Source: JAAEKA01 sp049299095 | Lineage (GTDB): Bacteria; Chloroflexota; Anaerolineae; JAAEKA01 | NCBI GenBank assembly: GCA_049299095.1 | Contig: JBAQWV010000065.1 | Coordinates: 35,470 to 99,469 of the forward strand | Length of the DNA: 64,000 nt | Reading direction: 5' to 3' | In this document: one piece after another, positions 43,234 through 50,609 of the stretch | How positions within the stretch are numbered: the first letter of the stretch is position 1 | How the letters are laid out: each line of letters opens with the position of its first letter | Notes under the pieces: generated by a model | Seen by the model: only the letters and a program-made list of their open reading frames with translations | Database searches by the model: none | What the model was told of the DNA's origin: nothing | Translations under genes and position numbers: made by a program

Positions 43234-44718
43234 ATGAGCATCTCAACATCTGATCATAATCCTGTTAAAATGTCGGAACACCGCGTCATGAAACGCCTTG
43301 TACTGTCTGGCCTGGGATTACACACATCTGAGCGTAAACTGATGTTATTGACAGTAGATTTACTGTTAATCAATGCGGTTTTGTTGGTTTCGGTTTGGAT
43401 TGGTTGGGATATGAAGCAGCCTTTGGAAAGTTTGTTGCTGCCATACAAGTGGTATATTACGTTAACAGCCGTTTGGGTCGTGGTTGGAATGTTTTTTGAT
43501 ATCTACGATCTCGCACGTTCTGCCAGCACTTTTAACATCATGCGCAGTGTAGGATCCGCTACCCTCATAACGGTGCTGATTTATTCACTCATACCCAGCC
43601 TGACTCCCACGCTGCAAAGTCGCACCCAAATCTTTGTATTTATCGGATTAGCACTTGTTTTGCTGGTTACTTGGCGCGTCACCTATTCCCAATTATTCAT
43701 CCAACCCTTCTTCCACCGCCGTGCGTTGATCGTCGGTGCGGGGTGGGCTGGTCAGACACTCGCTTCTGCCTTGCAGATGGCTCCCAACGACGCCAACCCC
43801 TTTCGCGGCACAGGCTATCAGATGCTTGGGTTCATTGATGATAACCCCAGTTTCGCCGGCAGTACCATCGAAGGTATACCGGTTCTGGGCGGCCAAGAGT
43901 CGTTAGTACCCATGGCGCATTCCCTTCATGTTGATGAAGTTGTTGTCGCCATTACCCATCGTCATGCAATCAACGATGCACTTTTTGACGACCTTCTACG
44001 CTGCAGCGAGTTAGGCATCCAGCTCTCCACCATGTCTGATGTCTACGAACGCTTGCTGGGTCGTGTACCTGTTCAACACGTGGGGCGCGACTTATACATG
44101 GCGATGCCCTCCACTGATTCGCCCTATCACCGCTTGTATAACCTAATCAAGCGTTTCACCGATATCATCAGCACCTTGCCAGGAATGATATTTTTGGCTA
44201 TTGTCATTCCCTTCGTCTGGCTCGCCAACCGCCTGGGTAGCCCCGGTCCCCTCTTTTACCAACAAACGCGCGTCGGGCGCGGCGGCAAGCCATTTCAGGT
44301 CGTAAAATTTCGCTCCATGATCCCCGATGCCGAAGCGCGCACCGGCGCGGTATGGGCTGCTTCGGGCGATCATCGCGTGACGCCGGTAGGACGCTTCCTG
44401 CGCCGCACGCGGCTCGATGAACTACCGCAGTTTATCAACGTGATGCGCGGTGAAATGAGCCTGATCGGGCCACGCCCAGAGCGTCCCGAATTCGTGGAAC
44501 AGCTTGCACAAACCATCCCCTTTTACCGCGCCCGCCATGCCATGCGGCCCGGCTTGACGGGTTGGGCACAAATCCAGTATTCTTACGGTAATTCTGTGGA
44601 TGATGCGCGCATCAAACTGGAATACGACCTTTACTACGTCAAACATTGCAGCGCCTTGCTGGACTTACGCATCGCACTGCAAACCATTCCCGTCATGCTC
44701 CTGTTCAAGGGGCATTGA
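43234..44718 (+). CDS. Polyprenyl-phosphate sugar phosphotransferase (initiating transferase)
   Basis: A 494-residue WbaP/WcaJ-type enzyme that puts the first sugar phosphate on undecaprenyl phosphate. It has four N-terminal transmembrane helices (about 45-160), a nucleotide-binding-like middle domain (RALIVGAGWAGQTLA near 170), a reentrant helix at about 305-330, and the catalytic bacterial sugar transferase domain. That domain has QQTRVGRGGKPFQVVKFRSM, RRTRLDELPQFINVMRGEMS and GPRPERPEFV. ATG 43234 is favoured over TTG 43228. It identifies the locus as an exopolysaccharide or glycan assembly cluster. Flippase and polymerase genes are not in the window. Confidence 0.92.
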   Translation: MSISTSDHNPVKMSEHRVMKRLVLSGLGLHTSERKLMLLTVDLLLINAVLLVSVWIGWDMKQPLESLLLPYKWYITLTAVWVVVGMFFDIYDLARSASTFNIMRSVGSATLITVLIYSLIPSLTPTLQSRTQIFVFIGLALVLLVTWRVTYSQLFIQPFFHRRALIVGAGWAGQTLASALQMAPNDANPFRGTGYQMLGFIDDNPSFAGSTIEGIPVLGGQESLVPMAHSLHVDEVVVAITHRHAINDALFDDLLRCSELGIQLSTMSDVYERLLGRVPVQHVGRDLYMAMPSTDSPYHRLYNLIKRFTDIISTLPGMIFLAIVIPFVWLANRLGSPGPLFYQQTRVGRGGKPFQVVKFRSMIPDAEARTGAVWAASGDHRVTPVGRFLRRTRLDELPQFINVMRGEMSLIGPRPERPEFVEQLAQTIPFYRARHAMRPGLTGWAQIQYSYGNSVDDARIKLEYDLYYVKHCSALLDLRIALQTIPVMLLFKGH

Positions 44719-44748
44719 TCGGCGTTACCTCTGCCAAAAGTTGCTCTG

Positions 44749-45399
44749 ATGACCCTACCTCTTGCCCCCGTTATGACCTATCTGCACGACGCCGTTGCGG
44801 TGGTTGCCGCGTTGTCACCGGAACAAATCGTTGCCGCCGAAGCCTTGTTGCTAGCCGCCTGGCAGCAGCGTAAGCATGTATACATCTGTGGCAACGGCGG
44901 CAGCGCAGCTATTGCCAGCCATTTCGCAGGCGATCTGAACAAAGGGGCCAACGTGGCCGGTCGGCGTCGTTTTCGCGCCCATGCACTGATGGACAATACC
45001 CCCGCGCTGATGGCCTGGAGCAATGACAACGGCTACACCTCCGCGTTCGCGGAGCAATTGCGCAACTTCGTCGAACCCGGCGATCTGGTCATCGGCATCA
45101 GCGGCAGCGGCAATTCCAGCAACGTCGTGCATGCCCTGGCGTTGGCGCGGCAGACAGGAGCCAAGACGCTGGCTTTTTGCGGCTTCGATGGCGGCCAACT
45201 TGCCCAGCCTGAACTGAGCGATGCCGTCGTGCATGTGCGCAGTCACAGCATGGAACAGGTCGAAGATGCCTTTTCGATCATTTGTCACTGCCTGCTATAC
45301 GCCTTGCGCCGCCAAATTCGCCTGGAGCCAGCCGAGCCAGCTAGCTTGCTAGCCAGCGCGCAAGACGCCTACCCCCACGAACTTGACGAACTACAGTGA
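44749..45399 (+). CDS. SIS-domain sugar isomerase, GmhA-like
   Basis: A 216-residue SIS-fold protein resembling phosphoheptose isomerase GmhA. CGNGGSAAIASHFAGDLNKG (about 44-63) binds the phosphosugar, and GISGSGNSSNVVHAL (about 115-129) is the second phosphate loop. It may isomerise sedoheptulose-7-phosphate for a heptose, but no other ADP-heptose genes are present, so a related sugar phosphate is possible. ATG 44773 is an alternative start. It overlaps the HPr-kinase-like gene by 4 bp (GTGA), so the two are translationally coupled. Confidence 0.85.
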   Translation: MTLPLAPVMTYLHDAVAVVAALSPEQIVAAEALLLAAWQQRKHVYICGNGGSAAIASHFAGDLNKGANVAGRRRFRAHALMDNTPALMAWSNDNGYTSAFAEQLRNFVEPGDLVIGISGSGNSSNVVHALALARQTGAKTLAFCGFDGGQLAQPELSDAVVHVRSHSMEQVEDAFSIICHCLLYALRRQIRLEPAEPASLLASAQDAYPHELDELQ

Positions 45400-46253
45400 C
45401 ACATTTTAGCCAGCCAGCAACAGAATTCGGCTTGACCGTAGGCGGCGTGGGCCTGCAAATCGGCCTGCCCGACGCAACCTGGGCCGCCGATCTGGCCCCC
45501 ATGTACGCAGAATTTCCGTTGTCTGGCGCGCCAAGCTGGCACATTGCGGTACAGCACGACCCTCAATTACCTGCCGCGCAGCCACGCTGGATCACCCACG
45601 AAGGCGATATCACACACTTTCACATTGACCATTTTGCGGGCTGGGTGAACTTGCAGGAAAAAACCGTCGCCATACGTACATCTGCCCTCCAACACGGCCC
45701 TTCAGCAGTCGAGCGCGCGGCCGGTTACGCCTGTATGCACAGCCTGCTGCGCGAGCACGACAGCGTGCTGCTGCACGCGGCCGGTATCCACTGGCGCGGG
45801 CATGGGCTGGTGGTCAGCGGCCATTCCGGCTCAGGCAAAAGTACCCTTGCCCGCCTGGCCTTATCGCAAGGCGAGCCGGTCAACGACGAAATGATCATCG
45901 TTGACCTGTCCAGTACCCCCCCGATCCTGCGCAGCACCCCCTTTCTCAGCCCCGGCACGCCGCCCGCGATGCGCCGCCGTATCAATCGCGCCTTTCCCGC
46001 GACGACCCTGTTACTACTGGCCCATGCTCCCGATTTTCGCCTGACCCCGCTGGAGCCAGCCGAGGCCGTGCTGGAGTTGCTGCGCACCAACATCGCTGCC
46101 GTCGAGCGTTTTTCCAGCGCGACCGCCTGGATGGCGATGATTGATCGCCTGCTGGCTACCCTGCCCGCCTATCGCTTGCACTTCCGCCCCACGCCCGACG
46201 TATGGGATTTTCTGGCAGCCACGCTGCCGGAGCCAGCCTTATGCGTATCCTGA
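45396..46253 (+). CDS. HPr-kinase-like protein
   Basis: A 285-residue protein with the C-terminal kinase fold of HprK. HAAGIHWRG (127-135) is the strand before the P-loop, Walker A is GHSGSGKST (142-150), and VNDEMIIVD (162-170) matches the Asp/Glu segment after it. The N-terminal half (about 1-120) is not that of HprK and recalls the N-terminal part of HprK-related kinases in PqqD systems. Classical HPr regulation is unlikely. In paeninodin lasso clusters a similar kinase phosphorylates the peptide, so a peptide-kinase role here is an inference. It overlaps the next gene by 13 bp and uses a GTG start. Confidence 0.85.
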   Translation: MTHFSQPATEFGLTVGGVGLQIGLPDATWAADLAPMYAEFPLSGAPSWHIAVQHDPQLPAAQPRWITHEGDITHFHIDHFAGWVNLQEKTVAIRTSALQHGPSAVERAAGYACMHSLLREHDSVLLHAAGIHWRGHGLVVSGHSGSGKSTLARLALSQGEPVNDEMIIVDLSSTPPILRSTPFLSPGTPPAMRRRINRAFPATTLLLLAHAPDFRLTPLEPAEAVLELLRTNIAAVERFSSATAWMAMIDRLLATLPAYRLHFRPTPDVWDFLAATLPEPALCVS

Positions 46254-47401
46254 CCACCGGGCCGAGTGGCGTGGTCGCCATGCAGCGCGTGCTAGACTGG
46301 ATGGCCGCGCGCGGCGAGCAGGTCTGGGTCGTGGACTACCGCAACCATTACCGCACGCCGCTGCCAACCGGCTTCCAGTTTCAGTCTTTTTTGCCTGTGC
46401 CCAAAGCCGCGGGCGTCGAACTGACCCTAAAGCGCGTCGGCTTGGGCGCAGCAGCCCAGCGCGCCAAGATTGCCCGCTTGCAGCGTCTGGCTCGTGCCGT
46501 GCAGCCCGATCTTGTTCACATCCACAGCATGGACGTGCGCGGCACCACCTGCATAGATGCGGGCCTCGCTCCGTTGATCGTTTCAGCCTGGGGTGGTTTG
46601 ACCTCGCTGCTGGCTGCATCCAGCCAGGAACTTTCCCCCGTCGCGCGCAAGCTGGTAACTACCTGCGATTTGCTGTTGGTGGACACCCCCGCGCTGCTTG
46701 AGCCGGTGCGGCCATTGCTGAAGCCCGGCGCGCGGGTCGAGTTCCTGCCATTTGGCGCGGATACCCGGCATTTCCAACCGGGCCGCACGGTGCAGGCACA
46801 GGAATGGCGTACCCTTTTCGCCATCCCGGATGACGCCTTCCTGCTGTTGTCTCCACGCATGTGGGCCGAGTTTTACAATCATCAGGACATTCTGCGTGCC
46901 TACGCACTGGCCTTCCCACAATTTACCCGCCCCACCTATCTGGCGCTGGTCGGTTTGGGGACCGGGCCGGACGCACTGCCACACATGGCCGCCGCCTGGC
47001 AGGAAGTGGCACAGACACCCGCGGCAACCACCGTGCGCTGGCTGCCGCGCATCAAATACTACCAGATGCCCGTGCTGTATGGCATGGCTGATGCAGTTGT
47101 CAACTACCCCAGCCGGGACGCTTTTGCGGTCACGCTGGTGGAGACAGCAGCCAGCGAGCTGCCCCTGATTACGCCGCTGCTGCCCGCGTATCGCGGCACA
47201 TTTGTCGAAACGTCGGCCACGCTGGTGGAGCCGCGCAGCCTGGATGCGTTGGCCGCGGCGCTGGTGCAAGTGGTGAACGAACCGGCAGACGTGCGCCGCC
47301 CGCGCCTGCAAGCCGCTCGGCACGTCGTACAGACGCAGTATGACGACGCCATCGTGCAGCAGGCTTTGTGGCAGTATTATCAGGAGATAGTCGCGGCATG
47401 A
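46241..47401 (+). CDS. Glycosyltransferase family 4
   Basis: A 386-residue GT-B enzyme starting MRILTTGPSGVVAMQRVLDW; the ATG lies inside the end of the HPr-kinase-like gene (13-bp overlap). HIHSMDVRGTT and VSAWGGLTSLL mark the acceptor half. LSPRMWAEFYNHQDILRAY and NYPSRDAFAVTLVETAASELPLIT mark the donor half, the latter with an E-T-A-A-S-E segment standing for the usual E-x7-E. Its tight coupling to the kinase gene makes it a candidate peptide or small-molecule glycosyltransferase as well as an exopolysaccharide one. Confidence 0.85.
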   Translation: MRILTTGPSGVVAMQRVLDWMAARGEQVWVVDYRNHYRTPLPTGFQFQSFLPVPKAAGVELTLKRVGLGAAAQRAKIARLQRLARAVQPDLVHIHSMDVRGTTCIDAGLAPLIVSAWGGLTSLLAASSQELSPVARKLVTTCDLLLVDTPALLEPVRPLLKPGARVEFLPFGADTRHFQPGRTVQAQEWRTLFAIPDDAFLLLSPRMWAEFYNHQDILRAYALAFPQFTRPTYLALVGLGTGPDALPHMAAAWQEVAQTPAATTVRWLPRIKYYQMPVLYGMADAVVNYPSRDAFAVTLVETAASELPLITPLLPAYRGTFVETSATLVEPRSLDALAAALVQVVNEPADVRRPRLQAARHVVQTQYDDAIVQQALWQYYQEIVAA

Positions 47402-47648
47402 ACGCTGCAAAAACCACTGGTCTATTGCCATAGAAGTTACGCAGTTGCCAGGATTGATTATCGTGCAGGCTTGGACGTCTCCCGATGACAGGAACTGAGT
47501 AAGTCCAGGTCAGTATGTGCCGCATCTGTAAGGGCACATACATGGAGATTTTTAGGCGGGAACCCTTACAACTTTATTACAATGTGAGCAATCGCATTGT
47601 GAGTGTGTAAAAGGTGTGTTCTTTTCACAGGTTTTAAACATGTTAAAC
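47402..47648. other. Non-coding stretch before the PqqD promoter
   Basis: No gene is supported here. It holds a hairpin, GTATGTGCC/GGCACATAC (about 47513-47541), and an inverted repeat, ACAATG-N10-CATTGT (about 47579-47600). Either could end the upstream transcript or bind a regulator. Confidence 0.4.
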
Positions 47649-47677
47649 TTGACGCCAATTGGCAAGTGCTGTACAAT
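47649..47677 (+). promoter_or_regulatory. Promoter of the PqqD-peptide cassette
   Basis: TTGACG (47649-47654), 17-bp spacer, TACAAT (47672-47677). The predicted start near 47684 is 17 nt before the ATG; GGGGG at 47686-47690 could serve as the ribosome-binding site. Confidence 0.8.
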
Positions 47678-47700
47678 TTTTGTCTGGGGGTTATGCTATC

Positions 47701-47982
47701 ATGATGCTGAATGATGATCGTTACCCTGTCCGAACTCAGGACGTTGCCTTTCGAACTTACGGATCTGACGCAGTCCTGATCAGTCCGCAAGAAGGTGTGG
47801 TACGTCTATTGAATGTTACGGCTACGCGCATCTGGCATTTCGCCGATGGTACTCGTTCAGTCAATGAGATTGCTCAGATGCTAACAGAGGAGTTCGATGT
47901 AGATTTTCATCAAGCCCAGCAAGCTGTAGTTCATTTATTGGATCAACTTGCCGAAAAGCAACTTATTAAGTGGCTGGCTTAG
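47701..47982 (+). CDS. PqqD-family (RRE) peptide chaperone
   Basis: A 93-residue PqqD-like protein with the RiPP recognition element fold. RTYGSDAVLISPQEGVVRLLNVTATRIWHF (given in part) gives the three-strand winged-helix start, and the helices SVNEIAQMLTEEFDV and QAQQAVVHLLDQLAEKQLI follow. Such proteins bind precursor leader peptides and present them to modifying enzymes. ATG 47701 is preferred to an upstream TTG at 47659 because that codon lies inside the promoter. The small peptide gene begins 59 bp downstream. It matches lasso B1 and the HPr-related PqqD groups; the exact subfamily is not settled. Confidence 0.88.
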   Translation: MMLNDDRYPVRTQDVAFRTYGSDAVLISPQEGVVRLLNVTATRIWHFADGTRSVNEIAQMLTEEFDVDFHQAQQAVVHLLDQLAEKQLIKWLA

Positions 47983-48041
47983 ACAATTGTCGGCATTAAA
48001 AACAATTGATTTTTCTTCGGTATCCTTCATAGGAGGCAATT

Positions 48042-48197
48042 ATGCAACAGTCTTTCCAAAATGATCGCGACCAGAACAAGCAGAAATGGCAAGAACCGAC
48101 CATCCTGGTTGAACGCCCGTTGGTTGCTAAGGCTCAAGAACCCGGCCCTGACATGTTAGGGCCGAGCTTTGGTCCTTTATCCACAACCGGATTCTAA
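48042..48197 (+). CDS. Candidate RiPP precursor peptide, 51 residues
   Basis: A small gene with an ideal Shine-Dalgarno, AGGAGG (48031-48036), five bases before the ATG. Residues 1-15 are Gln/Asn/Asp/Lys rich. Residues 15-27, KWQEPTILVERPL, follow the W-x-x-P-x-(L/I) pattern of paeninodin-like lasso leaders, which an RRE domain binds. The C-terminal part from residue 33 is rich in Gly, Pro, Ser and Thr and ends GPSFGPLSTTGF. There is no Cys. A lasso ring would need Asp or Glu at core position 7-9; a core starting at Ala31 would place Asp37 at position 7, but the usual Thr at leader position -2 is missing. Ser and Thr could be phosphorylation or glycosylation sites. A terminator follows. Confidence 0.75.
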   Translation: MQQSFQNDRDQNKQKWQEPTILVERPLVAKAQEPGPDMLGPSFGPLSTTGF

Positions 48198-48298
48198 GAC
48201 CGTTTCGTTTCCGAAATTATCAGAACAGATCAAAGATGATCTTCTAAAAAAACAGCTAGTGGCTAATCGCTATTAGTTTTGTTCATATACACAAAAAA

Positions 48299-48328
48299 GG
48301 CGAAATCCAATCGGATTTCGCCTTTTTT
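48299..48328. terminator. Bidirectional terminator after the peptide gene
   Basis: GGCGAAATCC (48299-48308) pairs with GGATTTCGCC (48313-48322) around the loop AATC. It is flanked by AAAAAA and TTTTTT, so it ends the peptide transcript (+) and the amylase transcript (-). Confidence 0.95.
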
Positions 48329-48343
48329 ATGAGCCGTCTTGTT

Positions 48344-49714
48344 TTATCGGGCCACGCTGCTCAGGATACGCGCCTGCCGGGGCTGGAGCGGCACATTGTG
48401 CACGCGTCCATTGCTCACCCAAAACGTTTCTTCGGGGGCGAGCAGGTCTGTCAGGCGTATGCCATCGGGCAACGCCACAGAGCATGAGAGTTCTACACGC
48501 TCCGCTGCCGCATTCAGCAGCACCAGACTGGTTTCCCCGTCCCAACTGCGCATAAAGACATATTGCTCTGACGCGACCGACACTTCGCGCAGATCGCCGT
48601 AGCGGAGGCTGAGCGAGTTATGCCGGATGCGCGCAAGGCGCGCTATGAACTCAGCCAGGCCAGGCTGCTGCGGTGTGGCTTGCATAACTGCCAGATTAAG
48701 GCTCGGGCGCAAAGGTCGGTCACTGTGCGCGGTACGCTGGCCGGGCAGGCCCCATTCGCTGCCATAGTAAAGCGAAGGTACCCCGGGCATCGTAAACAGC
48801 AGTGTATATACCAGCGGCAGGTAAGCAGGCTCACGCAGCGTGCTGGCAACGCGGTGGACGTCATGATTATCTGCGAAGTTATACAACGGGAGATGTTCGT
48901 ATATGCCACCTGAGGCGAACTGGCGTTTCAGTGTGTGGGCGATTTCAAAGTAGTTGCGGTCGTTCAAGCTCGAATACAACCCCTTGTACGCTTCATAGTT
49001 CGTCACAGCATCCAGCATCGTCGGATTGGCCCAGGCGGTATAGTTGCCGTGGATCACCTCGCCCATCAGCCAAAAATCCGGGCGCAGACCGCGGCCGTGC
49101 TGCGCCAGCTCGTGCAGGAAACCCTTGTCCAGGCTATCAGCCACGTCCAGCCGCAAGCCATCAATCGCAAATGCCTCAACCCAGTGAGCGACGGCTTGTA
49201 ACAGATGCTGTTTAACCGCCGGATTTTGCAGGTTGAGCTTGACCAGATCGTAATGCCCGCTCCAGCCCTCGTAGCTGAACGGATCGCCATAGGGCGAACG
49301 TTCAGTGAAGTTGATGCGGTGAAACCAGTCGCGATAAGCGGAGTGTTCACCGTATTGTTGTAGATCGCGGAACGCCCAGAAGTGGCGGCCAACGTGATTG
49401 AACACCCCATCCAGAATGACGCGCATCCCGCGGGCATGACACGCCTGCACCAGCCGCGCCAGATCCGCGTCGTTGCCAAGCCGACGATCCACATGATAGT
49501 AATCCGCTGTGTCGTAGCCGTGAGCCGTAGACTCGAAAACTGGGCCGAGATAGAGCGCGTTGATCCCCAGCGTTTGTAGATGGTCCAGCCAGGTTTCGAT
49601 CTTGGCTAGTCTTGGCACTGGGGCAGACGTAAAATCGTTGTGTTCAGGTGCGTCGCAAAACCCCAAAGGATAGATGTGATAAAAGATGGCGTCAACCGCC
49701 CAATGATGTGACAT
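48344..49714 (-). CDS. GH13 alpha-amylase family glycosidase
   Basis: A 456-residue alpha-glucan hydrolase without signal peptide. Conserved GH13 regions appear in order: DGVFNHVG (I), the nucleophile Asp in GLRLDVADSLD (II), the acid/base Glu in LMGEVIHG (III), and FADNHDVHR (IV). GLPGQR in the later barrel recalls cyclomaltodextrinase or oligo-1,6-glucosidase types, as does its length. A C-terminal beta domain follows at about 375-456. It likely trims short malto-oligosaccharides in the cytosol and could work with GlgE metabolism. An inverted repeat 13 bp before the ATG (49727-49742) is a probable operator. Confidence 0.9.
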   Translation of the reverse strand: MSHHWAVDAIFYHIYPLGFCDAPEHNDFTSAPVPRLAKIETWLDHLQTLGINALYLGPVFESTAHGYDTADYYHVDRRLGNDADLARLVQACHARGMRVILDGVFNHVGRHFWAFRDLQQYGEHSAYRDWFHRINFTERSPYGDPFSYEGWSGHYDLVKLNLQNPAVKQHLLQAVAHWVEAFAIDGLRLDVADSLDKGFLHELAQHGRGLRPDFWLMGEVIHGNYTAWANPTMLDAVTNYEAYKGLYSSLNDRNYFEIAHTLKRQFASGGIYEHLPLYNFADNHDVHRVASTLREPAYLPLVYTLLFTMPGVPSLYYGSEWGLPGQRTAHSDRPLRPSLNLAVMQATPQQPGLAEFIARLARIRHNSLSLRYGDLREVSVASEQYVFMRSWDGETSLVLLNAAAERVELSCSVALPDGIRLTDLLAPEETFWVSNGRVHNVPLQPRQARILSSVAR

Positions 49715-49726
49715 AATATTCCTTAA

Positions 49727-49742
49727 TACTTACCGGTAGGTA
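49727..49742. promoter_or_regulatory. Operator-like inverted repeat upstream of the amylase gene
   Basis: TACTTACCGGTAGGTA is a 16-bp palindrome with one mismatch, 13 bp before the amylase ATG. This symmetric TACC-GGTA core is common in TetR-family operators. The TetR gene lies immediately upstream. No confident -35/-10 pair was found. Confidence 0.55.
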
Positions 49743-49864
49743 TAGATCGTTGAACAAAAATTTAGAATTTGGCAATGGCAAATCGCCCGAAAACCAGGGG
49801 GGATCCAGCGGCAACGCCGAAGCGAACCCTAAGCTACTGCCAAATTCTCTCTTGTCTCAAACAC

Positions 49865-50431
49865 TCACGAGAAAATCCCGTGCATGAATTGATGCACAGC
49901 CTGATAAACCAACACATCGTCCAGCACAATGTGCTCGTTCAGCGCCAGCCCGATGTAAGTGTTCAACATGCCTAGAAAGGTGGCTGCATAGGCGCGGTGG
50001 CGACCGTGCATATTGCCGTGATCTTCAACAGCGAGGCTGAAGATCGTTTCCAACATGGCTTGCTGGCGTTCGTGACTGGTTGAAACCGCGCGAAAAGCCT
50101 GACTATCGTTCGGAGCATACCACATACCGAGCTGCATCCGGTAGAAGGTTCGATATCGGCGAGCAAAATCGAAGTATGCACGGGTGATGCCCAGCAAGGT
50201 CATCGTTAAATCGTGATGGTAGACAATCTGCTCCAGCGCGGCAAAGAGTACCGTGAAGTTTTCATCCAGCAGCGTTTGCAACAGGCCGGCCTTGCTACCG
50301 AAGTAGTGATAGAGCGTCGGTTTCTTTACACCTGCGGCATCGGCGATTTCCTGCACGCCCACTGCATCGTAGCCGCGCCGCGCAAATAGCTCGGTGGCCT
50401 TGTCCAGAATGAGATCGCGGTTACTCTCCAT
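49865..50431 (-). CDS. TetR-family transcriptional regulator
   Basis: A 188-residue regulator. The N-terminal helix-turn-helix is RDLILDKATELFARRGYDAVGVQEIADAAGVKKPTLYHYFGSK (residues 5-47, given in full only by position and ends), with the typical YHYF recognition end. The C-terminal ligand domain is unassigned. ATG 50431 lies 7 bp from a TACACT -10, so the mRNA is probably leaderless. A palindrome between its -35 and -10 suggests autorepression. It lies 150 bp upstream of the amylase gene on the same strand. Confidence 0.92.
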   Translation of the reverse strand: MESNRDLILDKATELFARRGYDAVGVQEIADAAGVKKPTLYHYFGSKAGLLQTLLDENFTVLFAALEQIVYHHDLTMTLLGITRAYFDFARRYRTFYRMQLGMWYAPNDSQAFRAVSTSHERQQAMLETIFSLAVEDHGNMHGRHRAYAATFLGMLNTYIGLALNEHIVLDDVLVYQAVHQFMHGIFS

Positions 50432-50438
50432 GTAAACT

Positions 50439-50467
50439 AGTGTACCACTTGGTACATGATTTGTCAA
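50439..50467 (-). promoter_or_regulatory. TetR promoter with internal operator palindrome
   Basis: TTGACA (50467-50462), 17-bp spacer, TACACT (50444-50439) on the minus strand. TGTACCA-CT-TGGTACA (50441-50456) is an exact 7-bp inverted repeat between and overlapping the elements. Binding there would block RNA polymerase, a typical autoregulated TetR layout. Confidence 0.75.
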
Positions 50468-50469
50468 AC

Positions 50470-50512
50470 AAAAAAACGGCTGGATTTCGTGAAGAAGTCC
50501 AGCCGTTTTTTT
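50470..50512. terminator. Terminator after the 156-residue protein gene
   Basis: AAAAAAACGGCTGGA (50470-50484) pairs with TCCAGCCGTTTTTTT (50498-50512) around a 13-nt loop. It lies about 100 bp past the stop of the minus-strand gene at 50610-51080. The symmetry allows bidirectional action. Confidence 0.9.
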
Positions 50513-50609
50513 GCGGAACGAAAAGTCGCAATCAGGAATTCGACAACGGCCTATTGGGGGGAGACCCAGTGCCGCCACTGTCGGATTCTTTCTGCTCTTT
50601 AACTCTCTT

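Noticed and set aside
45396..46253. Calling the kinase-like gene a true HPr kinase/phosphorylase (hprK)
   Set aside because: The N-terminal domain differs, no PTS genes are near, and the neighbours are glycosyltransferases and PqqD.
48042..48197. Calling the 51-residue peptide a lasso peptide precursor
   Set aside because: No cyclase gene is present, the leader lacks the Thr at position -2, and no clear Gly1 with Asp or Glu at 7-9 fits. It is kept as an unclassified RiPP-like candidate.
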